NCBI RefSeq assembly: GCF_007991735.1
Contig: NZ_BJYX01000004.1
Coordinates: 124,001-188,000 of the forward strand
DNA length: 64,000 nucleotides
Direction of reading: 5' to 3'
From: Terrabacter aerolatus
GTDB lineage: Bacteria; Actinomycetota; Actinomycetes; Actinomycetales; Dermatophilaceae
Shown: positions 9,037-18,637 of the stretch, one piece after another
How positions within the stretch are numbered: the first letter of the stretch is position 1
How the letters are laid out: the number at the start of each line of letters is the position of its first letter
The notes under the pieces: generated by a model
The model's input: the letters and a program-made list of their open reading frames with translations, nothing else
Told to the model about the DNA's origin: nothing
Databases searched by the model: none
Made by a program: the position numbers and the translations under genes

Positions 9037-9043
9037 GGGCGTC

Positions 9044-9049
9044 AACCTA
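9044..9049 (-). promoter_or_regulatory. -10 box of leaderless gcvT promoter
   Basis: TAGGTT on the minus strand followed by seven bases and ATG at 9036. I looked for a glycine riboswitch in the 194-bp gcvT-pepA spacer and saw none; the leaderless arrangement leaves no room for one. Confidence 0.45.
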
Positions 9050-9230
9050 CCGCCCACCGGGTCGACGCCCCTCGCTCGTTATCATCGAACGCCGCCCAAC
9101 CTCGGGGCGACGTCGCACCGTGACTGCAGCGGGAACTGCACCGCGACGCGCACCACCAGACCCGCTCTCACCGCACCCCGGAACGCTCGACCCGGTGCGC
9201 CCGGAAGCACCTCGACGAAGGAGTCCCCTC

Positions 9231-10700
9231 GTGGCCAACCTGACCATCTCCAACCGTTCGGCCGCCGACACGCCGGGTGACGCCCTCGTCGTGGCGCTCG
9301 TGCCCGCCGACGGTGGCGCGACGCTCGCGCCCGGGCACGGCCTCCCGCGCAAGACGGTCTCGCACCTGAAGGCCGTCGTGGCCGACCTCGAGCTGGCCGG
9401 CAAGGTCGGCGAGGTGACGACCCTCGCCGCGGTGCCCGAGGTCGCCGCCAAGCTCGTCGTGCTCGTCGGGGTCGGTGCGCTCGCGAGCGGCACCGCCGCC
9501 CTCGAGGACCTCCGCAAGGGCATAGGCGGGGCGATCCGATCGCTCACCAAGAAGAAGAAGGTCGCCGTCGTGGTCCCGGGCACGTCGGTCGAGGTCGTCT
9601 CCGCCGTCGCCGAGGGTGTGGCCCTCGGCGCCTACGCCGTCTCCAAGGCCGGCACGACGAGCACCGATGCCGTCGACGCCGTCGCGCTCGTCGGTCCCGC
9701 CGACGCGGCGTCGCGCAAGGCGGTCAAGCGCGCCGCGGCCCTCGGCGAGGCGGTCGCCTACACCCGCGACCTCGTCAACCTGCCGCCCAACCTGCTCTAC
9801 CCCGAGACCTTCGTCGACTCCCTCGCCGACCGCGTCAAGGGCACCAAGGTCAAGCTCAAGTCCTACGACATGAAGGCGCTGCGGGCCGGCGGCTTCGGCG
9901 GCACGGTCGGCGTGGGCCAAGGGTCGGCCAACGACCCCCGCATCGCCGTCCTCAGCTACACCCCGACGCGGCCCAAGGCCTCGATCGCGTTCGTCGGCAA
10001 GGGCATCACCTTCGACTCCGGCGGCCTGTGCATCAAGCCGGCCAACGGCATGCTGACGATGAAGTGCGACATGGCCGGTGCCGCGGCCGTGGCGGGCGCC
10101 GTGCTCGCGATCGCCGAGCTCGGCCTGCCGATCGCCGTGACGGGCTACCTCGGCCTGGCCGAGAACATGCCCAGCGCCACGGCCCAGCGCCCGAGCGACG
10201 TCGTGACGATGCGCGGCGGCAAGACCGTCGAGGTGCTCAACACCGACGCCGAGGGCCGCATGGTGCTCGGCGACTGCATCGCCCTCGCGTCCGAGAGCAA
10301 GCCCGACGCCATCGTCGACATCGCCACCCTCACGGGCGCCCAGGTCGTGGCGCTCGCCAACACCGGCGCGGTCATGGCCAACGACGACGCCTTCCGCACC
10401 CGGGTGCTCGAGGCCGCCTCGACGGTCGGCGAGGCGATGTGGCCGATGCCGCTGCCGCAGGAGCTGCGCTCCGCACTGGAGTCCATCAACGCCGACCTGG
10501 CCCACAAGGGTGGCGTCGAGGGCGGCATGCTGACGGCCGGCATCTTCCTGTCCGAGTTCGTCGGCGAGGGCATCCCGTGGAGCCACCTCGACATCGCCGG
10601 CCCGGCCTTCAACGACAAGGCGCCCACGGGCTACTGGCCCAAGGGCGGCACCGGCTTCGGCGTGCGCACCCTCGTGGGGCTCGCCGAGTCCTACGTCTGA
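9231..10700 (+). CDS. pepA: Leucyl aminopeptidase (M17)
   Basis: A 489-residue cytosolic dizinc aminopeptidase removing N-terminal residues from peptides. The M17 signature NTDAEGRMVLGD starts near residue 336, and metal/catalytic segments GKGITFDSGG and MKCDMAGAAAV precede it. The start GTG at 9231 (MANLTISN) is chosen because GAAGGAG at 9217-9223 is seven bases upstream; the open frame extends to 9120 without a better site. The gene precedes lpd and sucB, an order also found in streptomycetes, and ends at a strong hairpin. Confidence 0.93.
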   Translation: MANLTISNRSAADTPGDALVVALVPADGGATLAPGHGLPRKTVSHLKAVVADLELAGKVGEVTTLAAVPEVAAKLVVLVGVGALASGTAALEDLRKGIGGAIRSLTKKKKVAVVVPGTSVEVVSAVAEGVALGAYAVSKAGTTSTDAVDAVALVGPADAASRKAVKRAAALGEAVAYTRDLVNLPPNLLYPETFVDSLADRVKGTKVKLKSYDMKALRAGGFGGTVGVGQGSANDPRIAVLSYTPTRPKASIAFVGKGITFDSGGLCIKPANGMLTMKCDMAGAAAVAGAVLAIAELGLPIAVTGYLGLAENMPSATAQRPSDVVTMRGGKTVEVLNTDAEGRMVLGDCIALASESKPDAIVDIATLTGAQVVALANTGAVMANDDAFRTRVLEAASTVGEAMWPMPLPQELRSALESINADLAHKGGVEGGMLTAGIFLSEFVGEGIPWSHLDIAGPAFNDKAPTGYWPKGGTGFGVRTLVGLAESYV

Positions 10701-10720
10701 GCGGCCCCGACCCCGCCATG

Positions 10721-10759
10721 CGCAGGGGCCACGTTCCCGTCGGGAACGTGGCCCCTGCG
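10721..10759. terminator. Strong bidirectional terminator after pepA
   Basis: A perfect 18-bp stem, CGCAGGGGCCACGTTCCC at 10721-10738 against its complement at 10742-10759, with a 3-nt loop. It sits between convergent pepA and the DUF5302 gene and can stop transcription from both sides. No long T-run follows, as is usual in high-GC genomes. Confidence 0.85.
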
Positions 10760-10774
10760 CGTCGCAGGCGGTGA

Positions 10775-10963
10775 CTAGCCGCCGGACTTGCGTCGGAACA
10801 TCTGCTGGGCCTTGGCGGGGCCGTGCGCTCCGTGGACCTTGGTGCGGTCGTTGTCGTCGGAGACGTCCTTGCCACCGTGCGCGTGCTTCTTGTCGAGGGC
10901 AGCGCGGAACTTGGCCTTCATCTCCTCGCTCGGACCGTTGGACTCGCCATCCTGCTTCGACAT
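10775..10963 (-). CDS. DUF5302 family small protein
   Basis: A 62-residue highly charged protein. Start ATG at 10963 follows AGGAGG by seven bases; an upstream in-frame start at 11014 lacks this. The C-terminal HGAHGPAKAQQMFRRKSGG and EEMKAKFRAALDKK are characteristic of the actinobacterial DUF5302 family (from memory). It is predicted soluble and largely disordered. Function is unknown; the family is small and conserved in Actinobacteria. Confidence 0.8.
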   Translation of the reverse strand: MSKQDGESNGPSEEMKAKFRAALDKKHAHGGKDVSDDNDRTKVHGAHGPAKAQQMFRRKSGG

Positions 10964-11026
10964 TCGAGGACCTCCTGTTGTGCTGTGGCGCCGAACTCGG
11001 CACGGAATGGACACTTTTCACCCTGT

Positions 11027-11051
11027 CAGTGGACCGGCACCCGGTCCACTG
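11027..11051 (-). terminator. Hairpin downstream of the 115-aa gene
   Basis: CAGTGGACCGG at 11027-11037 pairs with CCGGTCCACTG at 11041-11051. It lies in the 144-bp space between the 115-aa gene (stop at 11108) and DUF5302, both on the minus strand, so it probably ends the upstream transcript. A GTATGCCGGGTGG copy lies next to it at 11090-11102. Confidence 0.55.
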
Positions 11052-11107
11052 CCTTTTCTGCCGGCCGGACCCTCGGCTCCCGATCTCGGGTATGCCGGGT
11101 GGCCCGG

Positions 11108-11455
11108 TCAGGCGTCCCCCTGCCGCCGGCGCTTGCTCCACTCGCGCATCCGGTTGGGATAGCCGGTCTGGTTGACGTCGTACACGGGGACGCCGAGCTT
11201 CTGGCTCATCTCGAACCCGTCCTTGGGCGAGCCCACGGCCCGACGCGTCCACTCACCGTCCCACGCGATGAGCACGATGGTGGTGGGCGTGACGCTCGTG
11301 GCCGGCTCGACGTAGGCCTCGACCCCGAGACGGGACTCGACGAACGAGCGCAGGTGCTGCTCGACCGCCTTCCGGTCGATCTCCATCTTGGGTCCGTCGG
11401 AACGGCCGAGGCGCACGGCACCCTTGTGGCTGCCGCGTCGTGAGAACCAGCCCAT
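11108..11455 (-). CDS. Conserved-type hypothetical protein divergent from lpd
   Basis: A 115-residue soluble basic protein starting MGWFSRRG at ATG 11455. It contains a mixed alpha/beta-looking middle with IVLIAWDGEWTRR and a conserved-looking NQTGYPNRMREW near the C-terminus. No catalytic motif is recognised. The longer frame to 11593 runs into the lpd leader and lacks a ribosome binding site. Its divergent position to lpd is the only functional hint. Confidence 0.7.
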   Translation of the reverse strand: MGWFSRRGSHKGAVRLGRSDGPKMEIDRKAVEQHLRSFVESRLGVEAYVEPATSVTPTTIVLIAWDGEWTRRAVGSPKDGFEMSQKLGVPVYDVNQTGYPNRMREWSKRRRQGDA

Positions 11456-11655
11456 GGCGGCACTGTACGTGGTCGAGCCGTGCCCACGAGGGCAGCACAC
11501 GCGGCGCCGTGACCTGCCTGTGCCCTCACACAGGATCAATGACAAGATGCTCTTGCACGACGCCCGTACGCCCACCAGCGCGTACTCCCGCACGTCCCCC
11601 TCCCCGGCTGCACCACAGTCGGAGAGGACGATTCGCCCCGAAGGAGAACACCCCC

Positions 11656-13035
11656 ATGCCGGCTGATGCCGCCAGCGACTACGACGTCGTCATTCTCGGT
11701 GGAGGCTCGGGCGGCTACGCCTGCGCGCTCCGGTCGGCGGAGCTCGGGCTCTCGGTCGCCCTCGTCGAGAAGGGCCGGCTCGGCGGCACGTGCCTGCACC
11801 AGGGCTGCATCCCGACCAAGGCGCTGCTGCACGCCGCCGAGGTCGCCGACGTCGCCCGTGAGGGCGCGTCGTTCGGCGTGAGGACGACTCTCGAGTCCGT
11901 CGACATGGCGGGCGTCAACACGTACAAGGACGGCGTCGTCGGTCGCCTCTACAAGGGCCTGCAAGGTCTCGTGAAGGCTGCGAAGATCGAGTACGTCGAG
12001 GGTACGGGCGTCCTCGACGGCCCCCACACCGTCGTCGTCGGCGACCGCCGCGTCACCGGCCGCAACGTCGTGCTGGCCACGGGCAGCTACGCGAAGTCGC
12101 TGCCCGGGCTCGAGATCGGCGGACGCATCATGACGAGCGAGCAGGCCCTGTCGATCGACCACGTGCCGGACCGGGTCGTCGTGCTCGGTGGCGGTGTCAT
12201 CGGCGTCGAGTTCGCCTCCGTCTTCAGGAGCTTCGGCTCCGAGGTGACGATCGTCGAAGCGCTGCCGCGGCTCGTCGCGGCCGAGGACGAGGCCATCAGC
12301 AAGCAGCTCGAGCGCTCGTTCCGCAAGCGCAAGATCGCCTTCAAGACGGGAGTGCGCTTCGCCGGCGCGACCCAGCAGGGCGAGGTCGTCACGGTGTCGC
12401 TCGAGTCGGGCGAGACGATCGAGGCCGACCTGCTGCTCGTCGCCGTCGGCCGCGGTCCCGTCACTGCCGGCCTCGGCTACGAGGAGGCCGGCGTCACCGT
12501 CGACCGCGGCTTCGTGTCGACCGACGAGCGCCTGCGCACGAACGTCCCGGGCGTCTACGCCGTCGGCGACATCGTGCCGGGGCTCCAGCTCGCCCACCGC
12601 GGCTTCGCCCAGGGCATCTTCGTCGCCGAGGAGATCGCCGGCCTCGCGCCGGCACCGATCGAGGAGACCGGCATCCCGCGCGTCACCTACTGCGACCCCG
12701 AGATCGCGAGCGTCGGTCTCACCGAGGCCCAGGCACGTGAGAAGCACGGAGACGTCGCGACGTACGAGTACAACCTCGGCGGCAACGGCAAGTCCCAGAT
12801 CCTCGGCACGCAGGGCTTCGTCAAGCTCGTGCGCCAGGTCGACGGACCGGTCGTCGGCGTCCACATGATCGGCGCCCGAATGGGCGAGCAGATCGGCGAG
12901 GCGCAGCTGATCGTCAACTGGGAGGCGCACCCGGAGGACGTCGCGGGTCTCATCCACGCGCACCCCACACAGAACGAGGCGCTCGGCGAGGCACACTTGG
13001 CCTTGGCGGGTAAGCCCCTGCACGCACACGCTTGA
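11656..13035 (+). CDS. lpd: Dihydrolipoyl dehydrogenase (E3)
   Basis: A 459-residue flavoprotein disulfide reductase reoxidising dihydrolipoyl groups of 2-oxoacid dehydrogenases and the glycine cleavage H protein. FAD site [10 protein letters not shown] near residues 14-23; redox-active disulfide in [13 protein letters not shown] near 42-54; NAD site [11 protein letters not shown]-terminal active-site [12 protein letters not shown] supplies the catalytic His-Glu pair. ATG at 11656 follows AAGGAG with nine bases between; longer upstream frames are shadows. It precedes sucB by 31 bp, so the two are likely cotranscribed. Confidence 0.94.
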   Translation: MPADAASDYDVVILGGGSGGYACALRSAELGLSVALVEKGRLGGTCLHQGCIPTKALLHAAEVADVAREGASFGVRTTLESVDMAGVNTYKDGVVGRLYKGLQGLVKAAKIEYVEGTGVLDGPHTVVVGDRRVTGRNVVLATGSYAKSLPGLEIGGRIMTSEQALSIDHVPDRVVVLGGGVIGVEFASVFRSFGSEVTIVEALPRLVAAEDEAISKQLERSFRKRKIAFKTGVRFAGATQQGEVVTVSLESGETIEADLLLVAVGRGPVTAGLGYEEAGVTVDRGFVSTDERLRTNVPGVYAVGDIVPGLQLAHRGFAQGIFVAEEIAGLAPAPIEETGIPRVTYCDPEIASVGLTEAQAREKHGDVATYEYNLGGNGKSQILGTQGFVKLVRQVDGPVVGVHMIGARMGEQIGEAQLIVNWEAHPEDVAGLIHAHPTQNEALGEAHLALAGKPLHAHA

Positions 13036-13066
13036 GCCAGAAACTGGGAAGAGGAGAGAACACGTC

Positions 13067-14860
13067 ATGTCAGAACGCGTGACCATGCCGGCCCTGGGTG
13101 AGTCAGTCACCGAGGGGACCGTCACCCGCTGGCTGAAGAACGTCGGTGACCGCATCGAGGTCGACGAGCCGCTGCTCGAGGTCTCGACCGACAAGGTCGA
13201 CACCGAGATCCCCTCCCCGGTGGCGGGCACCCTGCAGGAGATCCTCGCCCAGGAGGACGACACCGTGCCCGTGGGCGCCGACCTCGCCGTCATCGGTGAC
13301 GGGGAGGCCCCGGCGGCCGGTGGCGACGCCCCTGCCGCCGAGTCCCAGCCCGAGCCCCAGTCGGAGCAGCCCGCGCCCGAGGCACCGAGCACCGAGCAGG
13401 AGCCCCAGCCGGCGACGAGCGAGCCCGAGGCCCAGCAGGCCGAGCAGCCCCAGGCGGCGGCTTCCTCCTCGTCCGGCGGCGAGGGCCAGACGGTGACGAT
13501 GCCGGCCCTCGGCGAGTCCGTCACCGAGGGCACCGTGACACGGTGGCTGAAGTCGGAGGGCGACGAGGTCGCGGTCGACGAGCCCCTCCTCGAGGTCTCG
13601 ACCGACAAGGTCGACACCGAGATCCCCTCCCCGGTCGCCGGCACCCTGACCAAGATCCTCGTCCAGGAGGACGACACCGTCCCCGTGGGCGCCGACCTCG
13701 CCGTCATCGGCGGCGCGCCCGCTGCTGCAGAGCCGGCGTCGGCACCCGAGCCGGAGAAGGCACCCGAGCCCGCAGCCACGGCGCCCGAGGCCCCGGCCCA
13801 GGAGCAGCCGGAGGAGGCTGCGCAGGAGGCGGCCGGCAAGCCCGCCGATGCCGAGCGTGCGCCCGCGCAGCAGTCCCCCGACGCCGCACAGCCCGCGGCC
13901 GCGCCGTCGCGTGACGACGCTGCCGCCTACGTCACGCCGCTCGTGCGCAAGCTCGCGGGCCAGCACGGTGTCGACCTGGGCTCCGTCACGGGCACGGGCG
14001 TCGGCGGCCGCATCCGCAAGCAGGACGTGCTCGACGCAGCGGAGGCCGCGAAGGCCGCGTCGGCACCGGCCCCGGCTGCTCAGCCGGCCGCGTCCGCAGC
14101 ACCGTCCGCACCCGCGGCAGCACCGGCCACCGGCGCCTCGTCGTCGGTCTCCCCGAAGCGTGGCACGCGCGAGAAGATGACCCGCCTGCGCAAGGTGATC
14201 GCCACGCGGATGGTCGAGTCGCTGCAGGTCTCGGCTCAGCTCACCACCGTGGTCGAGGTCGACCTGACGAAGGTCGCCCGCCTGCGTGCGAAGGTCAAGA
14301 GCGACTTCGAGGCCCGCGAGGGCACGAAGCTGAGCTTCCTGCCCTTCCTCGCCCTTGCCGCCACCGAGGCGCTCAAGGCGCACCCGATGGTCAACGCGAG
14401 CATCGAGGGCGACGAGGTCGTCTACCACGGCAGCGAGAACCTCTCGATCGCCGTCGACACCGAGAAGGGCCTCATCGTCCCGGTCGTCAAGAACGCCGGT
14501 GACCTCAACATCGCCGGGCTGGCCCGCGCGATCGCCGACGTCGCCGCGCGCACGCGCAGCAACAAGATCACGCCCGACGACCTCGCCGGCGGCACCTTCA
14601 CGATCACCAACACCGGCAGCCGTGGCGCGCTCTTCGACACGCCGATCATCAACCAGCCGCAGGTGGCCATCCTCGGCACCGGCGCGATCGTCAAGCGGCC
14701 CGTCGTCGTCACCGACGCCGACGGCGGAGAGACCATCGCGATCCGCTCGATGATGTACCTCGCGCTGTCCTACGACCACCGCATCGTCGACGGGGCCGAC
14801 GCCGCTCGGTTCCTCGGCACGATGAAGGCCCGGCTCGAAGAGGGCCAGTTCGAGGCCTGA
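13067..14860 (+). CDS. sucB: 2-oxoglutarate dehydrogenase E2 (dihydrolipoyl succinyltransferase), two lipoyl domains
   Basis: A 597-residue E2 core. Two lipoyl domains carry [12 protein letters not shown] with the modified Lys near residues 43 and 182; Ala/Pro/Glu-rich linkers follow each. A peripheral-subunit-binding domain is near 287-326 ([18 protein letters not shown]), and the acyltransferase catalytic domain spans about 365-597, ending with [15 protein letters not shown] carrying the catalytic His near 569. The duplicate lipoyl domain is normal for actinobacterial E2. Start ATG 13067 follows GAGGAGAGAA. Distinguishing succinyl from acetyl specificity by sequence alone is not certain. 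Confidence 0.9.
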   Translation: MSERVTMPALGESVTEGTVTRWLKNVGDRIEVDEPLLEVSTDKVDTEIPSPVAGTLQEILAQEDDTVPVGADLAVIGDGEAPAAGGDAPAAESQPEPQSEQPAPEAPSTEQEPQPATSEPEAQQAEQPQAAASSSSGGEGQTVTMPALGESVTEGTVTRWLKSEGDEVAVDEPLLEVSTDKVDTEIPSPVAGTLTKILVQEDDTVPVGADLAVIGGAPAAAEPASAPEPEKAPEPAATAPEAPAQEQPEEAAQEAAGKPADAERAPAQQSPDAAQPAAAPSRDDAAAYVTPLVRKLAGQHGVDLGSVTGTGVGGRIRKQDVLDAAEAAKAASAPAPAAQPAASAAPSAPAAAPATGASSSVSPKRGTREKMTRLRKVIATRMVESLQVSAQLTTVVEVDLTKVARLRAKVKSDFEAREGTKLSFLPFLALAATEALKAHPMVNASIEGDEVVYHGSENLSIAVDTEKGLIVPVVKNAGDLNIAGLARAIADVAARTRSNKITPDDLAGGTFTITNTGSRGALFDTPIINQPQVAILGTGAIVKRPVVVTDADGGETIAIRSMMYLALSYDHRIVDGADAARFLGTMKARLEEGQFEA

Positions 14861-14886
14861 GGTCCCCCCACCATGAGGAGCACCCC

Positions 14887-15795
14887 ATGACGAAGCGCGT
14901 CGCCGTCACCGGCTCGTCCGGCCTGATCGGCGGCGCGCTTCGTCGTGCGCTCGCCGAGCGCGGCGACGAGGTCGTCCGCCTCGTGCGCCACTCCCCCTCG
15001 GCTCCCGACGAGGTCCAGTGGGACCCTGCCAGGGGCCGGCTCGACCCGACGGCGCTCGAGGGCGTCGACGCCGTCGTCAACCTCGCCGGGGTCGGCATCG
15101 GCGACCGACGCTGGAACGCCGAGCACAAGCGCGAGGTCGAGCGCTCGCGCACCGACGCCACGGGAACGGTGGCCCAGGCCCTCGTCGCTCACCACGAGCG
15201 CACGGGCGAGAGCATCCGTCTCGTCAACGCCTCGGCGGTCGGCTACTACGGCGACCGCGGCGAGGAGCACCTGACGGAGACGAGCCCACCCGGGCAGGAC
15301 TTCCTCGCAGGCGTCGTCGTGCGCTGGGAGGGAGCCGCGCAGCCCGCGGTCGATGCCGGCCTGCCCGTGGCGTTCGCTCGTACCGGTCTCGTCATGGCTC
15401 ACGAGGGCGGTGCCTTCGAGCAGGTGGTGCTGCTCGGACGACTCGGCCTCGGCGGCCCCATGGCCTCCGGCCGGGAGTGGTGGCCGTGGATCACCCTCGT
15501 CGACGAGGTCGGTGCCATCCTGCACCTCGTCGACCACCCCGAGCTCACCGGCCCGTTCAACCTCACCGCGCCGGGGTCTGCCCGCCAGCGGGAGATCGCC
15601 TCGGCCATCGGATCGGCACTGTCGCGTCCCGCGGTGGTCCCCGCCCCGCACTTCGCCCTCCGGGTCGTCATCGGTGAGTTCGCCGACTACGTCATCGCCA
15701 GCCAGCGGGTCGAGCCGCAGGCGCTGCTGGCGTCCGGGTTCACCTTCGAGCACCCTGACCTCGAGGGCGCGGTCAGGTGGCTGGTGCAGCGCTGA
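14887..15795 (+). CDS. TIGR01777 family epimerase / SDR39U1-like NAD(P)-binding protein
   Basis: A 302-residue extended short-chain dehydrogenase. The N-terminal VAVTGSSGLIGGALRRAL is the Rossmann nucleotide-binding motif, and SAVGYYGDRG contains the active-site-like Tyr of this family; the C-terminal half has the DUF1731-type segment of TIGR01777 proteins. The substrate is unknown. It starts 26 bp after sucB with GAGGAG before ATG, and this sucB linkage is common in actinobacteria. The last 23 bp overlap the convergent kinase gene. Confidence 0.85.
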   Translation: MTKRVAVTGSSGLIGGALRRALAERGDEVVRLVRHSPSAPDEVQWDPARGRLDPTALEGVDAVVNLAGVGIGDRRWNAEHKREVERSRTDATGTVAQALVAHHERTGESIRLVNASAVGYYGDRGEEHLTETSPPGQDFLAGVVVRWEGAAQPAVDAGLPVAFARTGLVMAHEGGAFEQVVLLGRLGLGGPMASGREWWPWITLVDEVGAILHLVDHPELTGPFNLTAPGSARQREIASAIGSALSRPAVVPAPHFALRVVIGEFADYVIASQRVEPQALLASGFTFEHPDLEGAVRWLVQR

Positions 15796-17356
15796 TCGCG
15801 CTGATGCGCCAGCCCTGGGCGCCTCGCACGAGCCGGAAGTCGAGCTGACGCCCGATGTCGGCCGGTCGATCGGCGCGTGCGCCTGCCCCGGTGACGACGA
15901 CGTAGGCCGTCCAGTCCACGCGGGCGCGCACGACCGCCTCGGATGCCGACCCCGACACGAAGACGGCCTGGGCGACCTCGAGGCGCAGCCCCTCCCAGTG
16001 GGTGCTCTGGGCGACGAGCCCCGACAGGAGCTCCCGGTCGCTCGCCAGGCTCGGTGAGCCGGGTGCGTGCACGGCCGAGAGCTTGGACGTCTCACGCTCG
16101 ACGAGCGCAGTCGCGCGGCGGTCGCTCAGGGCCTGGATGAGCTCGCGGGCCCGTGCGGACGGGCTCGTGGCGTCGGAGAGCACTTCGTCGGACGGCGGCG
16201 GCGACGGAACCCGCGGAGCAGCCGTGGCCGGGACGGCCGTCGCCCCAGCAGCCGTGACCGTTGCCGACCCGACCGGGACCGTGCGACGACCGGTTGCCGC
16301 CGGAGTCGTCGAGCCGGTCGCGGCCGTGGGCGCCGCGGCGCGGGGGGCGACGGTGGCTGAGGTCAGCTCCTGCGACGCTCCCGGGCCGCGGGCAGCCAGA
16401 GCCCACGCGGCTGCCGCGAGGAGTGGGAGTGCGACGACTGCGGCCCCCAGCACCCGGGCCCGCCACCGGCGCGGAGGCGGAGCGGCGGGAGCCGGATCGC
16501 GGCCCGCGTCGGCTCGCAGACGGTGGGTCAGGGCCGAGGCCACGTCGGCGCCGACCACGACCTCGACCGCCTCCGGCTCGACGGAGTCGTAGAAGAGGCG
16601 TGCGAGCCCGGCAGCATCGGGCCGCCTCCCCGGGTCGGGGTCGATGGCGGCCGCGACGACCCCGGCGAGCTCCGGTCCGACATGGCTGACCACGATCTCG
16701 TGGTCGAGGCGGGTCATCGTGTCGGGAGCCCCGTTGCCGGTGAGGCAGAACCATGCGACGGCGCCCAGGGCGTAGACGTCGGCGGCCTCGTCGGGCTCGG
16801 CGCCGAGCCGCACGTCCGGCGCGACGAACCCCGGGGTCCCGTGCACGCCACCGGGCTCACGACCCGCCACGCGCGCCGAACCGAGGTCGAGGAGCACGGG
16901 GCGGCCGTCGGGCGTCACCGTCACGTTGGCCGCCGAGATGTCGGTGTGCAGGCCACCCGCCGCGTGCAGGTGCGCGACCGCCTCGCACAACGGGGTGAGC
17001 ACGGTGACGACCTCTCCCGGCCTGAGGTGGCCGCGACTGCGGACCATGCCGTCGAGCCGGGCGCCCCGGACGAGGTCGAAGACGAGGGCCTCGCGGCCGT
17101 CGGCGAGCGGCACCACCGACCGCAGCGGCACCAGGTGCTCGTGCTGCACGGCGAGCAGGACCTGCTGCTCGGCGACCGACTGCCGGCGGTCGAGCTCGTC
17201 CCGACCGCGGTGCGGCACCTTGATCGCGACCCGCCGCCCGCCGGCGTCGGTGCCCGACCAGACGACCGCAGAACCGCCCGCGCCGATGACTCCCTCGACC
17301 CGGTGCCCCGGGACGTCCGGCGGCACGAGTGGCTGAGTCAGGGCGGTGTCGGTCAT
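15773..17356 (-). CDS. Membrane Ser/Thr protein kinase with variant catalytic loop
   Basis: A 527-residue kinase. The N-terminal kinase domain (about 15-270) has a Gly loop GVIGAGGSAVVW, VAIKV with the ATP-binding Lys near 46, a catalytic loop HTDISAAN near 137-144 and DLG in place of DFG. Asp and Asn are kept, but the usual Arg and Lys of HRDLKxxN are Thr and Ser, and APE is APD. One membrane helix near 305-322 is followed by a Ser/Thr/Pro linker and an extracellular alpha/beta domain. ATG at 17356 is preferred. The 3' end overlaps the convergent epimerase by 23 bp. Reduced or specialised catalysis is possible. Confidence 0.85.
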   Translation of the reverse strand: MTDTALTQPLVPPDVPGHRVEGVIGAGGSAVVWSGTDAGGRRVAIKVPHRGRDELDRRQSVAEQQVLLAVQHEHLVPLRSVVPLADGREALVFDLVRGARLDGMVRSRGHLRPGEVVTVLTPLCEAVAHLHAAGGLHTDISAANVTVTPDGRPVLLDLGSARVAGREPGGVHGTPGFVAPDVRLGAEPDEAADVYALGAVAWFCLTGNGAPDTMTRLDHEIVVSHVGPELAGVVAAAIDPDPGRRPDAAGLARLFYDSVEPEAVEVVVGADVASALTHRLRADAGRDPAPAAPPPRRWRARVLGAAVVALPLLAAAAWALAARGPGASQELTSATVAPRAAAPTAATGSTTPAATGRRTVPVGSATVTAAGATAVPATAAPRVPSPPPSDEVLSDATSPSARARELIQALSDRRATALVERETSKLSAVHAPGSPSLASDRELLSGLVAQSTHWEGLRLEVAQAVFVSGSASEAVVRARVDWTAYVVVTGAGARADRPADIGRQLDFRLVRGAQGWRISAISAAPAT

Positions 17357-17539
17357 CCGTTCATGCAAGCAGCCTCGCACCGCTCGGCGAGCGACTCGTC
17401 CACAGGTCCCACCGGGCCGTCCCGGGCGACGGGGCCCGACGATCCGCGCCCCGGTGGGGTCAGCCGCCCACGAGCCGAGGGCTCATGCGGTGAGCCCACC
17501 ACACGGCATACGCAGGCCTGTCCGACGTGACCCCCGACG
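17357..17539. other. 183-bp spacer between kinase and Gfo/Idh gene
   Basis: No gene is seen. It contains one GGCATAC heptamer (17505-17511). Both flanking genes run on the minus strand; I see no clear terminator hairpin or strong promoter. Confidence 0.4.
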
Positions 17540-18607
17540 TCAGGGTGTCTGCCCGGGCGTCACGACCTCGACGACGCGTCGGTCGCGGGCGCTGATCCGC
17601 GCGGCGTCGACGACGGCCAGCACGTGCACGGCGTCGCGCGGGTCGACGGGCATCGTCGCCTGCGGGTCCGACGACACCAACGCGCCCGCCACGGCGCGGT
17701 AGAAGTCCGCCTGGTCGGCGTCGGTCACGACGGGACCGCGCTCGCGCTCGTCACCACGGACGATCCAGCCGACGGCGTCACCGTCGTTCTCGAACTCCGT
17801 GAACGCGCTGACGTCGTCGAGCTGCCGCCCGATGACGAACGACCCGGCCGACCCGTTGACCCGGGCACGCGGACCCGGGGCACCGTTGACCGAGCTCGAC
17901 AGGACGTGGCTGACGACGCCCGAGGTGTGCCGGCAGGCGAGGAAGGTGTCGTCCTCGGCGACCGTGGTTCGCGAGTCGACCTCGGCGTAGACCGACTCGA
18001 CCTCACCGTGCAGCAGGACGGCCTGGTCGACGAGATGGGTCTGCAGGTCGAGGAGCAGCCCACCGCCCTCCGCAGCCGACACCTGCTCCCGCCACCGCTG
18101 CTTGGGCACGGGACGCCAACGGTCCCAACGGTATTCGGCTCGCCAGATCTCACCGACGAGCTCCTCGTCGCGCACGATGCGCAGGGCCGCGAGCTCGGGG
18201 TCGAAACGTCGGTTGTTGAAGACGGTGAGCGGCACCCCGCGGTGCGTCGCCTGGTCGACGACGTCGAGCGCCCGGCTCGCGTCGACGGCGAGCGGCTTGT
18301 CGACGACGAGCGGGAGGCCCGCCTCGATGACGCGCTCGGCCTGCTCGGCGTGGACACCGCTCGGTGACGCGAGGACGACGAGGTCGAGGCCGTCGACCCC
18401 GAGCAGCGTCTCGAGGTCGGGCACGATCTCGGCCTCGGGCAGGTCGGCGCGCACCTCGTCGGCACGCGTCGCGTTCGCCGTCGACACCGCCGCGACGGTG
18501 AGGCCGGCCCGCACGATGAGGGGAGCGTGGATGCCGCGTCCGGCCGAGCCGTAGCCGACGAGCCCGACGCGCAGCGGAGTTGACGGGGACGGTTCGGTGA
18601 CAGGCAT
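17540..18607 (-). CDS. Gfo/Idh/MocA family oxidoreductase
   Basis: A 355-residue NAD(P)-dependent dehydrogenase. The N-terminal Rossmann motif is VGLVGYGSAGRGIHAP, and VVDKPLAVD near residues 100-108 matches the EKP-type motif whose Lys takes part in hydride transfer (here DKP). The C-terminal alpha/beta domain is typical. The substrate, usually a sugar or cyclitol, cannot be read from the sequence. ATG at 18607 is supported by -10 box TACGAT six bases upstream, and longer frames would run through lipB. It is divergent from lipB with only 36 bp between. Confidence 0.88.
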   Translation of the reverse strand: MPVTEPSPSTPLRVGLVGYGSAGRGIHAPLIVRAGLTVAAVSTANATRADEVRADLPEAEIVPDLETLLGVDGLDLVVLASPSGVHAEQAERVIEAGLPLVVDKPLAVDASRALDVVDQATHRGVPLTVFNNRRFDPELAALRIVRDEELVGEIWRAEYRWDRWRPVPKQRWREQVSAAEGGGLLLDLQTHLVDQAVLLHGEVESVYAEVDSRTTVAEDDTFLACRHTSGVVSHVLSSSVNGAPGPRARVNGSAGSFVIGRQLDDVSAFTEFENDGDAVGWIVRGDERERGPVVTDADQADFYRAVAGALVSSDPQATMPVDPRDAVHVLAVVDAARISARDRRVVEVVTPGQTP

Positions 18608-18613
18608 TCCGGC

Positions 18614-18637
18614 ATCGTATGCGGCCCGGCGTAGGGT
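18614..18637. promoter_or_regulatory. Back-to-back leaderless promoters for Gfo/Idh and lipB
   Basis: On the minus strand TACGAT (18614-18619) lies six bases before the Gfo/Idh ATG at 18607. On the plus strand TAGGGT (18632-18637) lies six bases before the lipB ATG at 18644. The whole intergenic space is 36 bp, so each promoter's upstream element must lie within or beyond the other's -10 region. The two polymerases should interfere with each other. Confidence 0.5.

Noticed and set aside
9037-9230. Glycine riboswitch before gcvT
   Set aside because: No tandem glycine-aptamer core is visible and the gcvT promoter appears leaderless.
9168-13839. Long minus-strand frames opposite pepA and lpd (several hundred codons)
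   Set aside because: They lie antisense to well-supported genes, have Arg/Gly/His-rich composition typical of GC-rich shadows, and lack ribosome binding sites.
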